From: Salidesulfovibrio onnuriiensis
Lineage (GTDB): Bacteria > Desulfobacterota > Desulfovibrionia > Desulfovibrionales > Desulfovibrionaceae
Direction: 5' to 3'
DNA length: 64,000 nt
Assembly (NCBI RefSeq): GCF_008001235.1
Contig: NZ_CP040751.1
Location: forward strand, 2,587,001-2,651,000
Shown here: positions 1 to 9,455 of the stretch, piece after piece
Layout of the letters: the number at the start of each line of letters is the position of its first letter
How positions within the stretch are numbered: the first letter of the stretch is position 1
Position numbers and translations under genes: made by a program
The notes under the pieces: generated by a model
Database searches by the model: none
Seen by the model: only the letters and a program-made list of their open reading frames with translations
Told to the model about the DNA's origin: nothing

Positions 1-64
1 CCCGCACGATTATGTCCACGCCCGCAATCAGAAGCGCAAGAACAGCCAGATAAACGACATACAT
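1..64 (-). CDS. N-terminus of a cut-off small membrane protein
   Basis: An open frame runs off the window edge on the minus strand. It begins at an ATG preceded by a GAGG ribosome-binding motif. The 21 visible residues (MYVVYLAVLALLIAG then VDIIVR) form one hydrophobic helix, as expected for a membrane anchor or the first segment of an integral membrane protein. An in-frame ATG 27 bases upstream exists but has no clear ribosome-binding site. Family cannot be named from so little sequence. Confidence 0.35.
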   Translation of the reverse strand, partial: MYVVYLAVLALLIAGVDIIVR

Positions 65-198
65 GACAACCTCGTTTGCCGGTAAAAACATCAGCTTTAT
101 CAGAGCTAAATCAACTAGCAATACGAAACCATTATTTCATGCCTTGCCATCAAATGCGGGTATAAAAAACGAACAAGAAAAAGATTGATGCCATAAAA

Positions 199-229
199 TA
201 AAAAAAGGTCTTGCTTTCACAAGACCTTA
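199..229 (-). terminator. Rho-independent terminator, probably the original terminator of the tRNA-Ser
   Basis: A perfect 9-bp stem (AAGGTCTTG / CAAGACCTT) with a 6-base loop is followed on the minus strand by a run of T residues. It lies just beyond the copied tRNA 3' end, in the position where the tRNA-Ser terminator would sit if the island were removed. Confidence 0.75.
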
Positions 230-238
230 TTGAATTCA

Positions 239-258
239 TGGCGGAGAGGGTGGGATTC
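239..258. repeat. Distal attachment-site copy (tRNA-Ser 3' end duplicate)
   Basis: These 20 bases are identical to the last 20 bases of the tRNA-Ser gene (2337-2356): part of the T loop, the 3' T stem, the 3' acceptor strand, the discriminator and CCA. The flanking bases differ. A lone copy of a tRNA 3' end in the same orientation, downstream of the intact tRNA, is the usual scar of site-specific integration. Confidence 0.8.
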
Positions 259-371
259 CAGAAATGGAACCAGCAAATCCTGTTATCATTGATGTTATTT
301 TGTCGCCGTTCTGTCTTTGGTGTAGCAGTCTGGTATGTCACTTTAAAACAATGTTTTTTGAGATGCTCCTA

Positions 372-1760
372 TCATTGACGCGGAATAAAGCCAGCAAACT
401 GTGCATGTCGTCTCAATGTTGTTTGAATGGCAGTGGCAATGGTTGATGGCATCGTATTCTCGGCGTTATATGCTTTCAGTTCTACTATTATTTTTGATGG
501 TAAAATTGGTGTTCTGTCAATAAAAACATCTGCTCGAACTTTGCTATAGGAAGATATTAGTGTTTCCTCATGTACAGCATTTAATCCTATTTGTGATATG
601 CATGTTGCCAATCTTTTACCCAAGTGTGTTGGTTGCTGGGTTACCGTTGGATACCACGCACGAGCTTCATCAGCACGTTTAGATTCTCGCTCTCTTAACG
701 GTGCGTATGAATCAGGAGACCAATTTCCCGACGCAACTGATATGAAATGTGTCTTTTGAAATCTATCCAGATAGCTTCTCCCTGGAATATATGAATCATC
801 ATCGAGGTTTTTGCAGAGAGGGTGAATGTCGGCAGCAGCGATCGGAACGATCCTCACATCAAAATACAATCGTGCCCTGTTGTACTCACGAAGAGGCAAA
901 GTGTTTTGATCTTCAGAATTCAATTGCCTATACCATGCATTCCAATCAAGCTTGTAGCCCTGTCGAGGGTCAGAAAACTGTTGAACTCTTGATATTCGAA
1001 GACCATCCGTAACTGGCCAAAGAATTACAACCATATAGTCTGAAAGGTCATGAAGGGCTGTAATATACTGGGCAAGTCGGCCACCAACCTCTTCAATGGC
1101 TGAACCAAGGGTAACAGAGTCGTCGCTTATTTGTTGAAGATCCATCTCCAAAATTTCACAATCAGAAAGATCTTTGTCCTGGTTGTGAAACTGAAATGTT
1201 TCTTGAATAATACTTGGCCAGCCCGATTTGTCGATGCTGATAATTTCAAAGTCTTTAGAGACCAGGATGCGCTGATTTCGGCTTGTAGCCGCAGCAAGGT
1301 CGTTCTGAAAGGCGCGGCTTGTGGTTAACCATATAAATAAAATTTGATTGAGGTTGCTGCGATCTCGATCTAGCAAGCTTAACGTCTCGACAAACGTAGA
1401 GGGAACTGACGTGCTTTGGGCAGCAACCTCTTCATATTGATCGACGACAGCAACAAGGCGTCGGCCTTTCCCCTTTTTGGACATTATTTCCAGAGTGTTT
1501 TTTAATGATGAAGCGTCCTCGATCGCGTGACGAGGGAGTTGTTCAACATACAACTCGGGGAGGTGTGTTCCAATTTCTAACGCTGCAGAGGTTTTGCCAC
1601 TTCCACTCTGTCCATAAACAGGAAGAAAACGAATACCGCCGCTAACTTCCATAGAAGCGAAAGCTCGTTTAACAAAAGAAAGTAAAGACTGGTTCGGTTT
1701 CAACCGACCACGAAAAGCCATATCCAAATCTTCATACCGAGAGGGAAGGCGAAGCGACAT
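372..1760 (-). CDS. P-loop ATPase with C-terminal PD-(D/E)XK-like nuclease motifs (candidate defence protein)
   Basis: 462 aa, family not recognised. Seen: Walker A GQSGSGKT at residues 50-57; a Walker B-like strand ending in DQYEE (107-111), which resembles the DQFEE motif of STAND-type NTPases; and a possible sensor strand ending TTS near 146-148. The last 55 residues carry RADVFID (D411), then IVELK (E427, K429), then a helix with Q446. That order and spacing match a PD-(D/E)XK nuclease core, although the protein stops soon after, so the fold may be short or truncated. The middle (about 220-400) matches nothing I know. The ATG follows a weak GTAGGT motif. The gene is AT-rich and is the only intact gene in the tRNA-Ser island. 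Known single-gene defence proteins pair STAND/AAA ATPases with nucleases; a role here in anti-phage or anti-plasmid defence is inference. Confidence 0.7.
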   Translation of the reverse strand: MSLRLPSRYEDLDMAFRGRLKPNQSLLSFVKRAFASMEVSGGIRFLPVYGQSGSGKTSAALEIGTHLPELYVEQLPRHAIEDASSLKNTLEIMSKKGKGRRLVAVVDQYEEVAAQSTSVPSTFVETLSLLDRDRSNLNQILFIWLTTSRAFQNDLAAATSRNQRILVSKDFEIISIDKSGWPSIIQETFQFHNQDKDLSDCEILEMDLQQISDDSVTLGSAIEEVGGRLAQYITALHDLSDYMVVILWPVTDGLRISRVQQFSDPRQGYKLDWNAWYRQLNSEDQNTLPLREYNRARLYFDVRIVPIAAADIHPLCKNLDDDSYIPGRSYLDRFQKTHFISVASGNWSPDSYAPLRERESKRADEARAWYPTVTQQPTHLGKRLATCISQIGLNAVHEETLISSYSKVRADVFIDRTPILPSKIIVELKAYNAENTMPSTIATAIQTTLRRHAQFAGFIPRQ

Positions 1761-2101
1761 ATAGACCTACAAGGGTAGACAGTGTAAAAAGCAATATGAA
1801 ATTAAACCATAAAATCAATATCAGGACGCCGTTCTAGTTGGCAAGGAATAGTTACACGCTGTTGTCAAAATTGATGATTGCCCTTGTGGTCACATTAATT
1901 TGATGGATCGATTGGGAATATTGGCTACCAACCAAATACATCTTTATCCATCCCAAAAGACAGATATTCCCAAAGACAAAGCCCGTCCAGCAACGTAGGC
2001 AGGGCGGGCATTTGCGGACGCCATAGAGGCGTCCTGACTTCTAATTTGGCCTTTGACCGGCCAGGAAGCATCAGAGACGAAATTTGGAGGCTGTTTTTCG
2101 G
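1761..2101. other. Non-coding stretch inside the island with several short hairpins
   Basis: No convincing gene is seen. The AT-rich part next to the ATPase start probably holds its promoter, though no strong pair of hexamers is evident. Between about 1965 and 2065 there are several short inverted repeats, including GGACGCC/GGCGTCC around 2017-2035 and GCCCG/CGGGC around 1980-2008. Their role is unknown. Confidence 0.4.
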
Positions 2102-2284
2102 CTATCCCTCGATGATCCGATACAAAGTCTGGCGGCTGATGTCGAACTCGGCTCCAACGCCTTCTTTTCCACTCCCTCCCTGCGCCGCCTGATCTCGTCC
2201 ATCTGTTCCTTGGAGAGCTTCGCCGTGCGTCCACAGTGCTTACCCCTGGCTTGTGCCTTGGCGAACTCTAGGGACACGAGACTG
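2102..2284 (-). pseudogene. Serine recombinase (resolvase/invertase) C-terminal HTH fragment, frameshifted
   Basis: One frame reads EFAKAQARG, then GRTAKLSKEQMDEIRRRRE, the linker and first helix of a resolvase C-terminal DNA-binding domain. The expected continuation, GKEGVGAEFDISRQTLYRII, is found intact in a neighbouring frame and ends at a TAG at 2102-2104. The two halves are separated by a frameshift near 2185. The catalytic N-terminal domain is absent; the fragment starts beside the island's tRNA-proximal terminator. This is a remnant of a mobile-element recombinase, unable to act as it stands. Confidence 0.7.
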
Positions 2285-2296
2285 TTTTTTTGCAAC

Positions 2297-2329
2297 AAAA
2301 AATCCCTTGGAACACATTCCAAGGGATTT
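2297..2329 (-). terminator. Rho-independent terminator of tRNA-Ser, carried by the island
   Basis: A 13-bp stem (AAATCCCTTGGAA / TTCCAAGGGATTT) with a short loop, followed on the minus strand by Ts, lies 7 bases beyond the tRNA-Ser CCA. It presumably ends tRNA transcription now that the older terminator (199-229) is displaced about 2.1 kb away. Confidence 0.75.
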
Positions 2330-2334
2330 GAACT

Positions 2335-2432
<98 letters not shown>

Positions 2433-2486
2433 GAATGGGAGGATGTATATAAACGGACTCGGCTTGGTATGCAAGCCCGAAAAGGA

Positions 2487-2981
2487 CTAACCTTTACGCT
2501 TGCCTAAAAAAAACCTTTTCAGCGTTGCGGAACATTCGTCTTCCATGACGCCGCCCACATACCACATCCGGTGGTTGGTGAAGGGCAGGGCATGGCCTTC
2601 CAGGTTGGAAACCAGCGCACCGGCGCGCGGATCGGACGCGCCGAAGACCACTCCCGCCACCCGGGCATGGATGAGCGCGCCCACGCACATGATGCACGGC
2701 TCCAGCGTAACCACCATGATGGAACCGGTCAGCCGGTAGTTGCCCACCTGTTCTGCGGCACGGCGCAGGCAGAGAATTTCCGCATGGGCCGTGGGATCGC
2801 AGGACGCTATGGGCTGATTGTGGGCTGTGGCCAGCAGCCCGCCGTTGGCCGAATATAGCGCTGCGCCGATAGGAGCCTCGCCCGTCTTGGATGCCTGAAA
2901 GGCTTCCTCCAGAGCCGTGCCCATGAGGTCACGCCAGGTGGTTCCCGCAGGAGGATCCGGAGGAATGCATGCGCAAGCCAT
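2487..2981 (-). CDS. tadA: tRNA-specific adenosine deaminase TadA
   Basis: 164 aa. Converts adenosine 34 of tRNA-Arg(ACG) to inosine in the cytoplasm. The zinc-dependent deaminase signature is complete: HAE at residues 66-68 (zinc ligand and proton-shuttling Glu) and PCIMC at 95-99 (two Cys zinc ligands). Length is normal for the family. It lies 6 bases after purQ on the same strand and is probably cotranscribed with it. The first dozen residues are Pro/Cys-rich and unlike the family core, so a start a little further in is possible. Confidence 0.9.
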   Translation of the reverse strand: MACACIPPDPPAGTTWRDLMGTALEEAFQASKTGEAPIGAALYSANGGLLATAHNQPIASCDPTAHAEILCLRRAAEQVGNYRLTGSIMVVTLEPCIMCVGALIHARVAGVVFGASDPRAGALVSNLEGHALPFTNHRMWYVGGVMEDECSATLKRFFLGKRKG

Positions 2982-2987
2982 TGCCTT

Positions 2988-3800
2988 TTACAACCCCTTG
3001 AGGTAATTGACCCCGCCTTTGAGCATTGCGATTCCGATCTCGTCGGAAACTTCGCCGCGTGTCCAGTGCGGATGGTTGGTGGGGTGGTTGAATGCTTCGG
3101 GGTGCGGCATGAGGCCCAGGATGCGTCCGGAAGGATCGGTCAGTCCGGCAATGGCGCACGGAGAACCGTTCGGATTGTAAGGATATTCCTGAGTCGGTTC
3201 CTTGGTTTCCGGATGCACGTACTGAAGAGCGACAAGGTTTTGGTTTTTCAATTCTTCAAGTAAAGCTTCATCTTTGGGGATTATCTTTCCTTCACCATGA
3301 CGCACGGGAATGTACATGGTATCCAATCCCTTGGTGAAGACACACGGAGAATCCGCGTTGGATTTCAGATGCACCCAGCGGTCCTCGTAACGGCCCGAAT
3401 CGTTATAGGACAGGGAGACCTGACGCTCGAAGTATTTGCCGCCCACCGCCGGGAGCAGGCCAAGCTTCACCAGGAGCTGGAAGCCGTTGCAAATGCCGAG
3501 AATGATGCCGCCCTTGTCGAAAAAGGCTTTGAGCTGATCAAGTACGGGCTTTCCGTCCTCGGTTTCGAGCCAACGCCAGCGCTGGGCAGCGGCCTGGGCG
3601 GCGCCGAGATCGTCGCCGTCGAGAAAACCGCCCGGAAAAATTAGGTAATTATAGTCGTCGAGTCGGGAATGTCCCGCAGCAAGATCGGAAAAGTATATGA
3701 TGTCGGCAGAATCTGCACCAGCTTCCCGAACGGAATGCGCGCATTCCTGTTCACAATTGGTGCCATATCCGGTAATAACAAGCGCGTTGACGCGGGCCAT
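2988..3800 (-). CDS. purQ: Phosphoribosylformylglycinamidine synthase, glutaminase subunit (PurQ-like)
   Basis: 270 aa. Class I glutamine amidotransferase that feeds ammonia to the FGAM synthase step of purine synthesis. The catalytic triad is visible: Cys104 in GICNGFQ, and His233 and Glu235 in PHPE; the HGEGK motif of PurQ is at about 168-172. It is longer than the usual 220-230 aa PurQ of Gram-positives, with extra sequence around 120-165. No purL or purS is adjacent. A TTGACT/TATGTA promoter lies upstream. Confidence 0.88.
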   Translation of the reverse strand: MARVNALVITGYGTNCEQECAHSVREAGADSADIIYFSDLAAGHSRLDDYNYLIFPGGFLDGDDLGAAQAAAQRWRWLETEDGKPVLDQLKAFFDKGGIILGICNGFQLLVKLGLLPAVGGKYFERQVSLSYNDSGRYEDRWVHLKSNADSPCVFTKGLDTMYIPVRHGEGKIIPKDEALLEELKNQNLVALQYVHPETKEPTQEYPYNPNGSPCAIAGLTDPSGRILGLMPHPEAFNHPTNHPHWTRGEVSDEIGIAMLKGGVNYLKGL

Positions 3801-3871
3801 TTAAGTGTCCTCCCGATATTGACATTGGTGAGCGGCCTTGCAACATAAACAAAGGCCACGGTGTTGGGGAG

Positions 3872-3900
3872 TACATACTTAGCGCCGGGTCGTCAGTCAA
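3872..3900 (-). promoter_or_regulatory. Probable sigma-70 promoter for purQ-tadA
   Basis: Minus strand: TTGACT (3900-3895), a 17-base spacer, TATGTA (3877-3872), about 72 bases before the purQ start. The opposite strand of the same gap must also hold the pyrG promoter; a short hairpin AAGCCG/CGGCTT at about 3914-3930 lies in its leader. Consensus match only. Confidence 0.45.
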
Positions 3901-3910
3901 TATAGTATAA

Positions 3911-5611
<1,701 letters not shown>

Positions 5612-5635
5612 GGAAGAGCCGCAAAGAGCCACTCT

Positions 5636-6445
5636 ATGAACAGCACTGATCTGTATTCAGTCAGCACACAGGGGCCGTTTATCATTGCCGGCCCCTGTGT
5701 CATTGAGCAGAGGGAACTGACGCTTGGCATCGCTCGGGAGCTCAAGGCCATTTCAGAACGCCTCGGGCTTCCGATCGTATTCAAGAGCTCGTTCGACAAG
5801 GCCAACCGTACTTCGGGCGCCAGCTTTCGCGGCCCGGGCATGCAGGAAGGCCTCGAAATTCTTTCCGAAGTACGGAAGGAGACCGGGCTTCCCGTCGTCA
5901 CGGACATCCACTGGCCCGAACAGGCCGCCACAGTGGCCGAGGTCGCGGATGTTCTCCAGATTCCCGCGTTTCTGTGCCGCCAGACCGACCTGTTGCTGGC
6001 CGCCGCGAAAACAGGAAAAATCATCAACATCAAGAAAGGCCAATTCCTTGCCCCCTGGGACATGGAAAACGCCGTGAACAAGATCCGCGAAGCCGGAAAC
6101 GACAAGGTCTGGCTTACCGAGCGCGGAGCAACGTTCGGGTACAACAACCTGGTGGTTGATTTTCGTTCCATGCCCATCATGGGCGGATTCGGCGTGCCCA
6201 CGGTCTTTGACGCCACCCATTCGGTGCAACTGCCGGGCGGGCAGGGGGGCTGCTCGGGCGGCCAACGCGAATTCGTGCCGGTCCTGGCGCGCGCCGCGGT
6301 TGGCGCGGGGGCTCGCGGTGTCTTCCTGGAGGTCCACCCGGACCCGGACAAGGCGCTCTGCGACGGTCCCAACAGCCTGTACCTCGATTCCGTGGAACCG
6401 CTGCTCAGGCAGCTCAAGGCCATCTGGGAGATCGTGGATGCTTAG
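5636..6445 (+). CDS. kdsA: 3-deoxy-8-phosphooctulonate synthase (Kdo-8-P synthase)
   Basis: 269 aa. Condenses phosphoenolpyruvate with arabinose-5-phosphate to Kdo-8-phosphate, the first committed step to the LPS inner core. The N-terminal [10 protein letters not shown] and the following [12 protein letters not shown] motif are diagnostic, with [19 protein letters not shown] and the C-terminal [13 protein letters not shown] also matching. Its last 8 bases overlap kdsC, so the two are translationally coupled. Confidence 0.96.
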   Translation: MNSTDLYSVSTQGPFIIAGPCVIEQRELTLGIARELKAISERLGLPIVFKSSFDKANRTSGASFRGPGMQEGLEILSEVRKETGLPVVTDIHWPEQAATVAEVADVLQIPAFLCRQTDLLLAAAKTGKIINIKKGQFLAPWDMENAVNKIREAGNDKVWLTERGATFGYNNLVVDFRSMPIMGGFGVPTVFDATHSVQLPGGQGGCSGGQREFVPVLARAAVGAGARGVFLEVHPDPDKALCDGPNSLYLDSVEPLLRQLKAIWEIVDA

Positions 6446-6962
6446 CGCCGAAGATCGCGCAAAAAACATCAAGCTGCTCGTACTTGACGTGGACGGCGTC
6501 CTGACCGACGGGGGCCTGTATTACGGCGACGAAGGCCTGGCCTTCAAGCGTTTCAACGTACAGGACGGCCTGGGCATCAAGATGGCGCAGGCCGCCGGGC
6601 TGGAACTGGCCGTCATCACCGGCTTGAACCAGAAACCCGTGGAAAGACGCATCACCGAACTCGGCATCAGACATTATTATCCGGGCAACCATGACAAGGT
6701 GCCGCTCTTCGAGGAAGTCTGCAAAAAGGCGGGCGTTTCCGAAGAGCAGGCCGCCTTCATGGGCGACGACTGGATTGATGCGGGCGTCATGCGCAGGGCG
6801 GGGCTGGCCATGAGCGTGCCCAACGCCCAACCGGAAATCATCGAGATGGCCCACTGGATCTCCCGCAAGCCCGGAGGGCATGGCGCGGTCCGGGAAGCCA
6901 TCGCCTTTCTGCTCAAGAAGCAGGGCCGGTTCGAAGCCATCTGGAAGGAGTGGGCCAAGTAG
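6438..6962 (+). CDS. kdsC: Kdo-8-phosphate phosphatase
   Basis: 174 aa from the ATG that overlaps the kdsA stop; a longer open frame upstream lies inside kdsA and is not used. HAD-family hydrolase without a cap domain: DVDGVLTDG at 17-25 supplies the nucleophile and acid/base Asp, and MGDDWID is the distal metal-binding motif. It removes phosphate from Kdo-8-P to give Kdo. It sits between kdsA and lptC, and lptC starts at the base after its stop. Confidence 0.94.
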   Translation: MLSAEDRAKNIKLLVLDVDGVLTDGGLYYGDEGLAFKRFNVQDGLGIKMAQAAGLELAVITGLNQKPVERRITELGIRHYYPGNHDKVPLFEEVCKKAGVSEEQAAFMGDDWIDAGVMRRAGLAMSVPNAQPEIIEMAHWISRKPGGHGAVREAIAFLLKKQGRFEAIWKEWAK

Positions 6963-7571
6963 ATGAAATTCCGTCCTCTTTTTCTCTGGGGCGCAGTGTT
7001 CGTCTGCGGCCTCCTGTTCGGCTTTCTGGTCAAGGAATTCGTGCATTCCGAAACGGAAACCATGCCGCAGAACGTTCCTCCCCAGGAACGGACCGAGCGG
7101 GCCGCCTTCGAAGACGCCGACATCGAGGCCGAGGATATTGAACTGGTCCAGGGCAAGGACGGCGCGCTCCAGTGGAAACTCCAGGCAACCAATGCTAAAT
7201 ACAATCAGGAAAAGAAGCTGGTTGCCGTGGAGCGCCCCCAGTTGACCGCCTTTTTCGGCGACGACCGCCAGGAAGTGTTCATCAAGGCGGACGCAGGGGA
7301 CATCGACCAGAAGAACGACAACCTGACCTTGTGGGACAACATAGACGGCCGTTTCGGCATGTTCGCCCTCAAGGCCCAGCATTTCGACTACATAGGCGCC
7401 ATCGGTAAGGTCTACCTCAAAGGCGGCGTGGCCGTGAGCAGGCCGGACCTTTCCGTCAATGCGACAGCCGTTGAGATCGACATCGTATCCAGGGAACTGG
7501 TTGCGGCCGGCGGCGTGGAAGCGGTCATCATACCGCAGAATACCAATCTGACGTCCTCCCAGGAGAACTGA
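6963..7571 (+). CDS. lptC: LPS export protein LptC
   Basis: 202 aa. N-terminal membrane anchor (residues about 5-27) followed by a periplasmic OstA/LptC-type beta-jellyroll, recognisable from the pattern of short strands ending in the conserved DxSV/aTAVEID region near residue 160-175. LptC passes LPS from the LptB2FG transporter to LptA. Placement between kdsC and lptA/lptB supports the call more than the sequence, which is poorly conserved in this family. Confidence 0.85.
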   Translation: MKFRPLFLWGAVFVCGLLFGFLVKEFVHSETETMPQNVPPQERTERAAFEDADIEAEDIELVQGKDGALQWKLQATNAKYNQEKKLVAVERPQLTAFFGDDRQEVFIKADAGDIDQKNDNLTLWDNIDGRFGMFALKAQHFDYIGAIGKVYLKGGVAVSRPDLSVNATAVEIDIVSRELVAAGGVEAVIIPQNTNLTSSQEN

Positions 7572-7573
7572 TT

Positions 7574-8467
7574 ATGAGATTTTTGGGGAAAATACTTTTT
7601 GCGACACTTGCTCTGACACTCTTCACCGTTTCCGCTTTTGCCGGGGATTGGGGGGAAATACGCAGGGCCGACCGGAATCTCAATGTCCGCCAAAAACCGA
7701 CCGTCAATTCCGAGCACGTGCTGACCCTCAAGAAGGGACAGCAGGTCAAAACGGATTTCCTGCAGGAAAACGGCTGGGTGGCCATTTTCAAGATCAGCGA
7801 GGATATTCGGGATGAATCCCGAGCCCTCGGGTATGCCAACGGCAAATACCTGAGCGTGGTGGCGCAGAGTGAGCCGCTGCCCGGAAAAACGCCCGAGCCC
7901 GTCGCCCCCGCGCCGGAAAAGAAGACCCCCAGCTCGGCTGCGGGAGCCATGAAGCCCAGTGCCCCGGCCCAGGGCGTGGGTGAAGTGAAAAGCCAGGTGG
8001 TCAGTTCGCCCCCGGCTGTCGAGCCTACAACGGCTGTACCCGGCGTCCCCGTGAAGATCACCTCCGAGCGCATGACCTATGACGAAAACAAGCGGATCGT
8101 TTCCTTCATCGGGAACGTGGTGGCGCACCATGAGGGCCTGACCATGTGGGCCGATACCATTTCGGCATATTTCATGAGCTCCGATAAAAAGAATCTCAAG
8201 GTGGACAGCATCGACCGCATTGTTGCCAAGGGCAATGTCCGGGCGGAAAAGGGCAAGACCAAGGGCTCCTGCGGCAAGGTGACCTACCAGGTGGCCGACC
8301 GCATCCTGATCATGGAGGACAATCCGAAGCTCAGCGACGGTCCCAACAGCATCACCGGCGACGTCATCCGTTACTACGTGAAGGAAAACCGCAGCGAAGT
8401 GGTGGGCAACAAGGGCAAGCGCGTGGAAGCGCTCTTCTTTACTCCCAAAGGCCTGAAGGTCCAGTAA
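7574..8467 (+). CDS. lptA: LptA with an N-terminal SH3b domain
   Basis: 297 aa. Signal peptide (about 1-23, cut after AFA), then an SH3b-like domain (about 25-97: LNVRQKPTVNSEHVLTLKKG, ending GYANGKYLSVV), a Pro/Ala-rich linker (about 98-155), and a C-terminal OstA domain (about 158-297: KITSERMTYDENKRIVSFIG is the typical LptA strand pair). LptA is the periplasmic bridge for LPS. The usual protein is about 170-190 aa with no SH3b domain. The fused domain might contact peptidoglycan, which is inference. Its stop overlaps the lptB start. Confidence 0.88.
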   Translation: MRFLGKILFATLALTLFTVSAFAGDWGEIRRADRNLNVRQKPTVNSEHVLTLKKGQQVKTDFLQENGWVAIFKISEDIRDESRALGYANGKYLSVVAQSEPLPGKTPEPVAPAPEKKTPSSAAGAMKPSAPAQGVGEVKSQVVSSPPAVEPTTAVPGVPVKITSERMTYDENKRIVSFIGNVVAHHEGLTMWADTISAYFMSSDKKNLKVDSIDRIVAKGNVRAEKGKTKGSCGKVTYQVADRILIMEDNPKLSDGPNSITGDVIRYYVKENRSEVVGNKGKRVEALFFTPKGLKVQ

Positions 8468-9189
8468 TGGACGGGCTTGTCGCAGCGAACCTCAGCAAGA
8501 GGTACGGACAGAAAGAGGTGGTGCACAGCGTCAACCTCAATGTCTCGAAACAGGAAGTGGTGGGGCTTCTCGGCCCCAACGGCGCGGGAAAAACCACGAC
8601 CTTCTATATGCTGGTGGGGATCGTCAAACCCAACACGGGCGAGGTGTCATTCAACGGCCGGAGGATCACGGACCGTCCCCTGCACGAGCGGGCCCGCATG
8701 GGAATCAGCTATCTTCCCCAGGAGAGCTCCATCTTCAAGAAGCTCACCGTGCGGCAGAACCTTGAAATCATCCTCGAACAGACTTCAATGACTCCCCGCC
8801 AGCAACACGGCAGGGCGGAGGAGCTCATGGAGATGTTCACCATCACCAAACTCGCGGATCAGCCGGCCATGTTCCTTTCCGGCGGCGAGCGGCGCAGGCT
8901 AGAGATCGCCCGCGCCCTGATCATGAACCCCAGCTTCATTCTTCTGGACGAACCCTTTGCGGGCATCGATCCCATTGCGGTCATCGATATCCAGGAGATC
9001 ATTTCTGTGCTCAAGAGCATGGGGATAGGTATCCTCATCTCCGACCACAACGTGCGTGAAACATTGAATATCTGCGACCGCGCCTACCTGGTTTACGAAG
9101 GAACCATCATCCTGGAAGGCACTCCCCAGGAAATCGTCCAGAACAGTCAGGCCCGACAGATCTATCTCGGCGAAGATTTCAGCCTCTAG
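8467..9189 (+). CDS. lptB: LPS export ABC transporter ATP-binding protein LptB
   Basis: 240 aa. Walker A GPNGAGKTT at 36-44, signature LSGGERRR, Walker B FILLDEPFAGIDP, and switch His in ISDHNVRETL: all the ABC ATPase elements, with the LptB-specific SYLPQESSIFKKLTV region. It powers extraction of LPS from the inner membrane with LptF and LptG, which are not in the window. Its ATG shares a base with the lptA stop. It ends the kdsA-lptB series; rpoN follows after 266 bases. Confidence 0.96.
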   Translation: MDGLVAANLSKRYGQKEVVHSVNLNVSKQEVVGLLGPNGAGKTTTFYMLVGIVKPNTGEVSFNGRRITDRPLHERARMGISYLPQESSIFKKLTVRQNLEIILEQTSMTPRQQHGRAEELMEMFTITKLADQPAMFLSGGERRRLEIARALIMNPSFILLDEPFAGIDPIAVIDIQEIISVLKSMGIGILISDHNVRETLNICDRAYLVYEGTIILEGTPQEIVQNSQARQIYLGEDFSL

Positions 9190-9455
9190 GGGCCCAATCT
9201 CCCGGAAATCATCAAATTCCACTCCCTGCCGCCCCGCATTTCTCATATTGGAGATTTACAGGGGCTATGAAGATTGGTACAGTTTTTTCATGCTTGGATT
9301 TGCTTAATTGTAAATTCAAATGTGACAATACGTTATCATGATTCCTCTGGCGCTCGGCATTTGCCATTGTCCCATGAATCCGTAACGAACGAAGAACCGA
9401 TCGAAAAATATTCTGATTATACCGAGCGGCCCGAAGCCGTCACCAGGTAATACAT
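9190..9455. other. Intergenic stretch before rpoN
   Basis: 266 bases without a gene. The centre (about 9265-9340) is AT-rich and probably holds the rpoN promoter; a TTGTAA with a weak CGTTAT 17 bases on is the best pair seen. No terminator hairpin with a T run is seen after lptB, so read-through from the lpt genes is possible. Confidence 0.3.

Noticed and set aside
9348-9364. Possible sigma-54 promoter (TGGCGC ... TTGC) before rpoN
   Set aside because: The GG and GC pairs are 12 bases apart; the -24/-12 pattern needs 10. No activator gene or sites support it.
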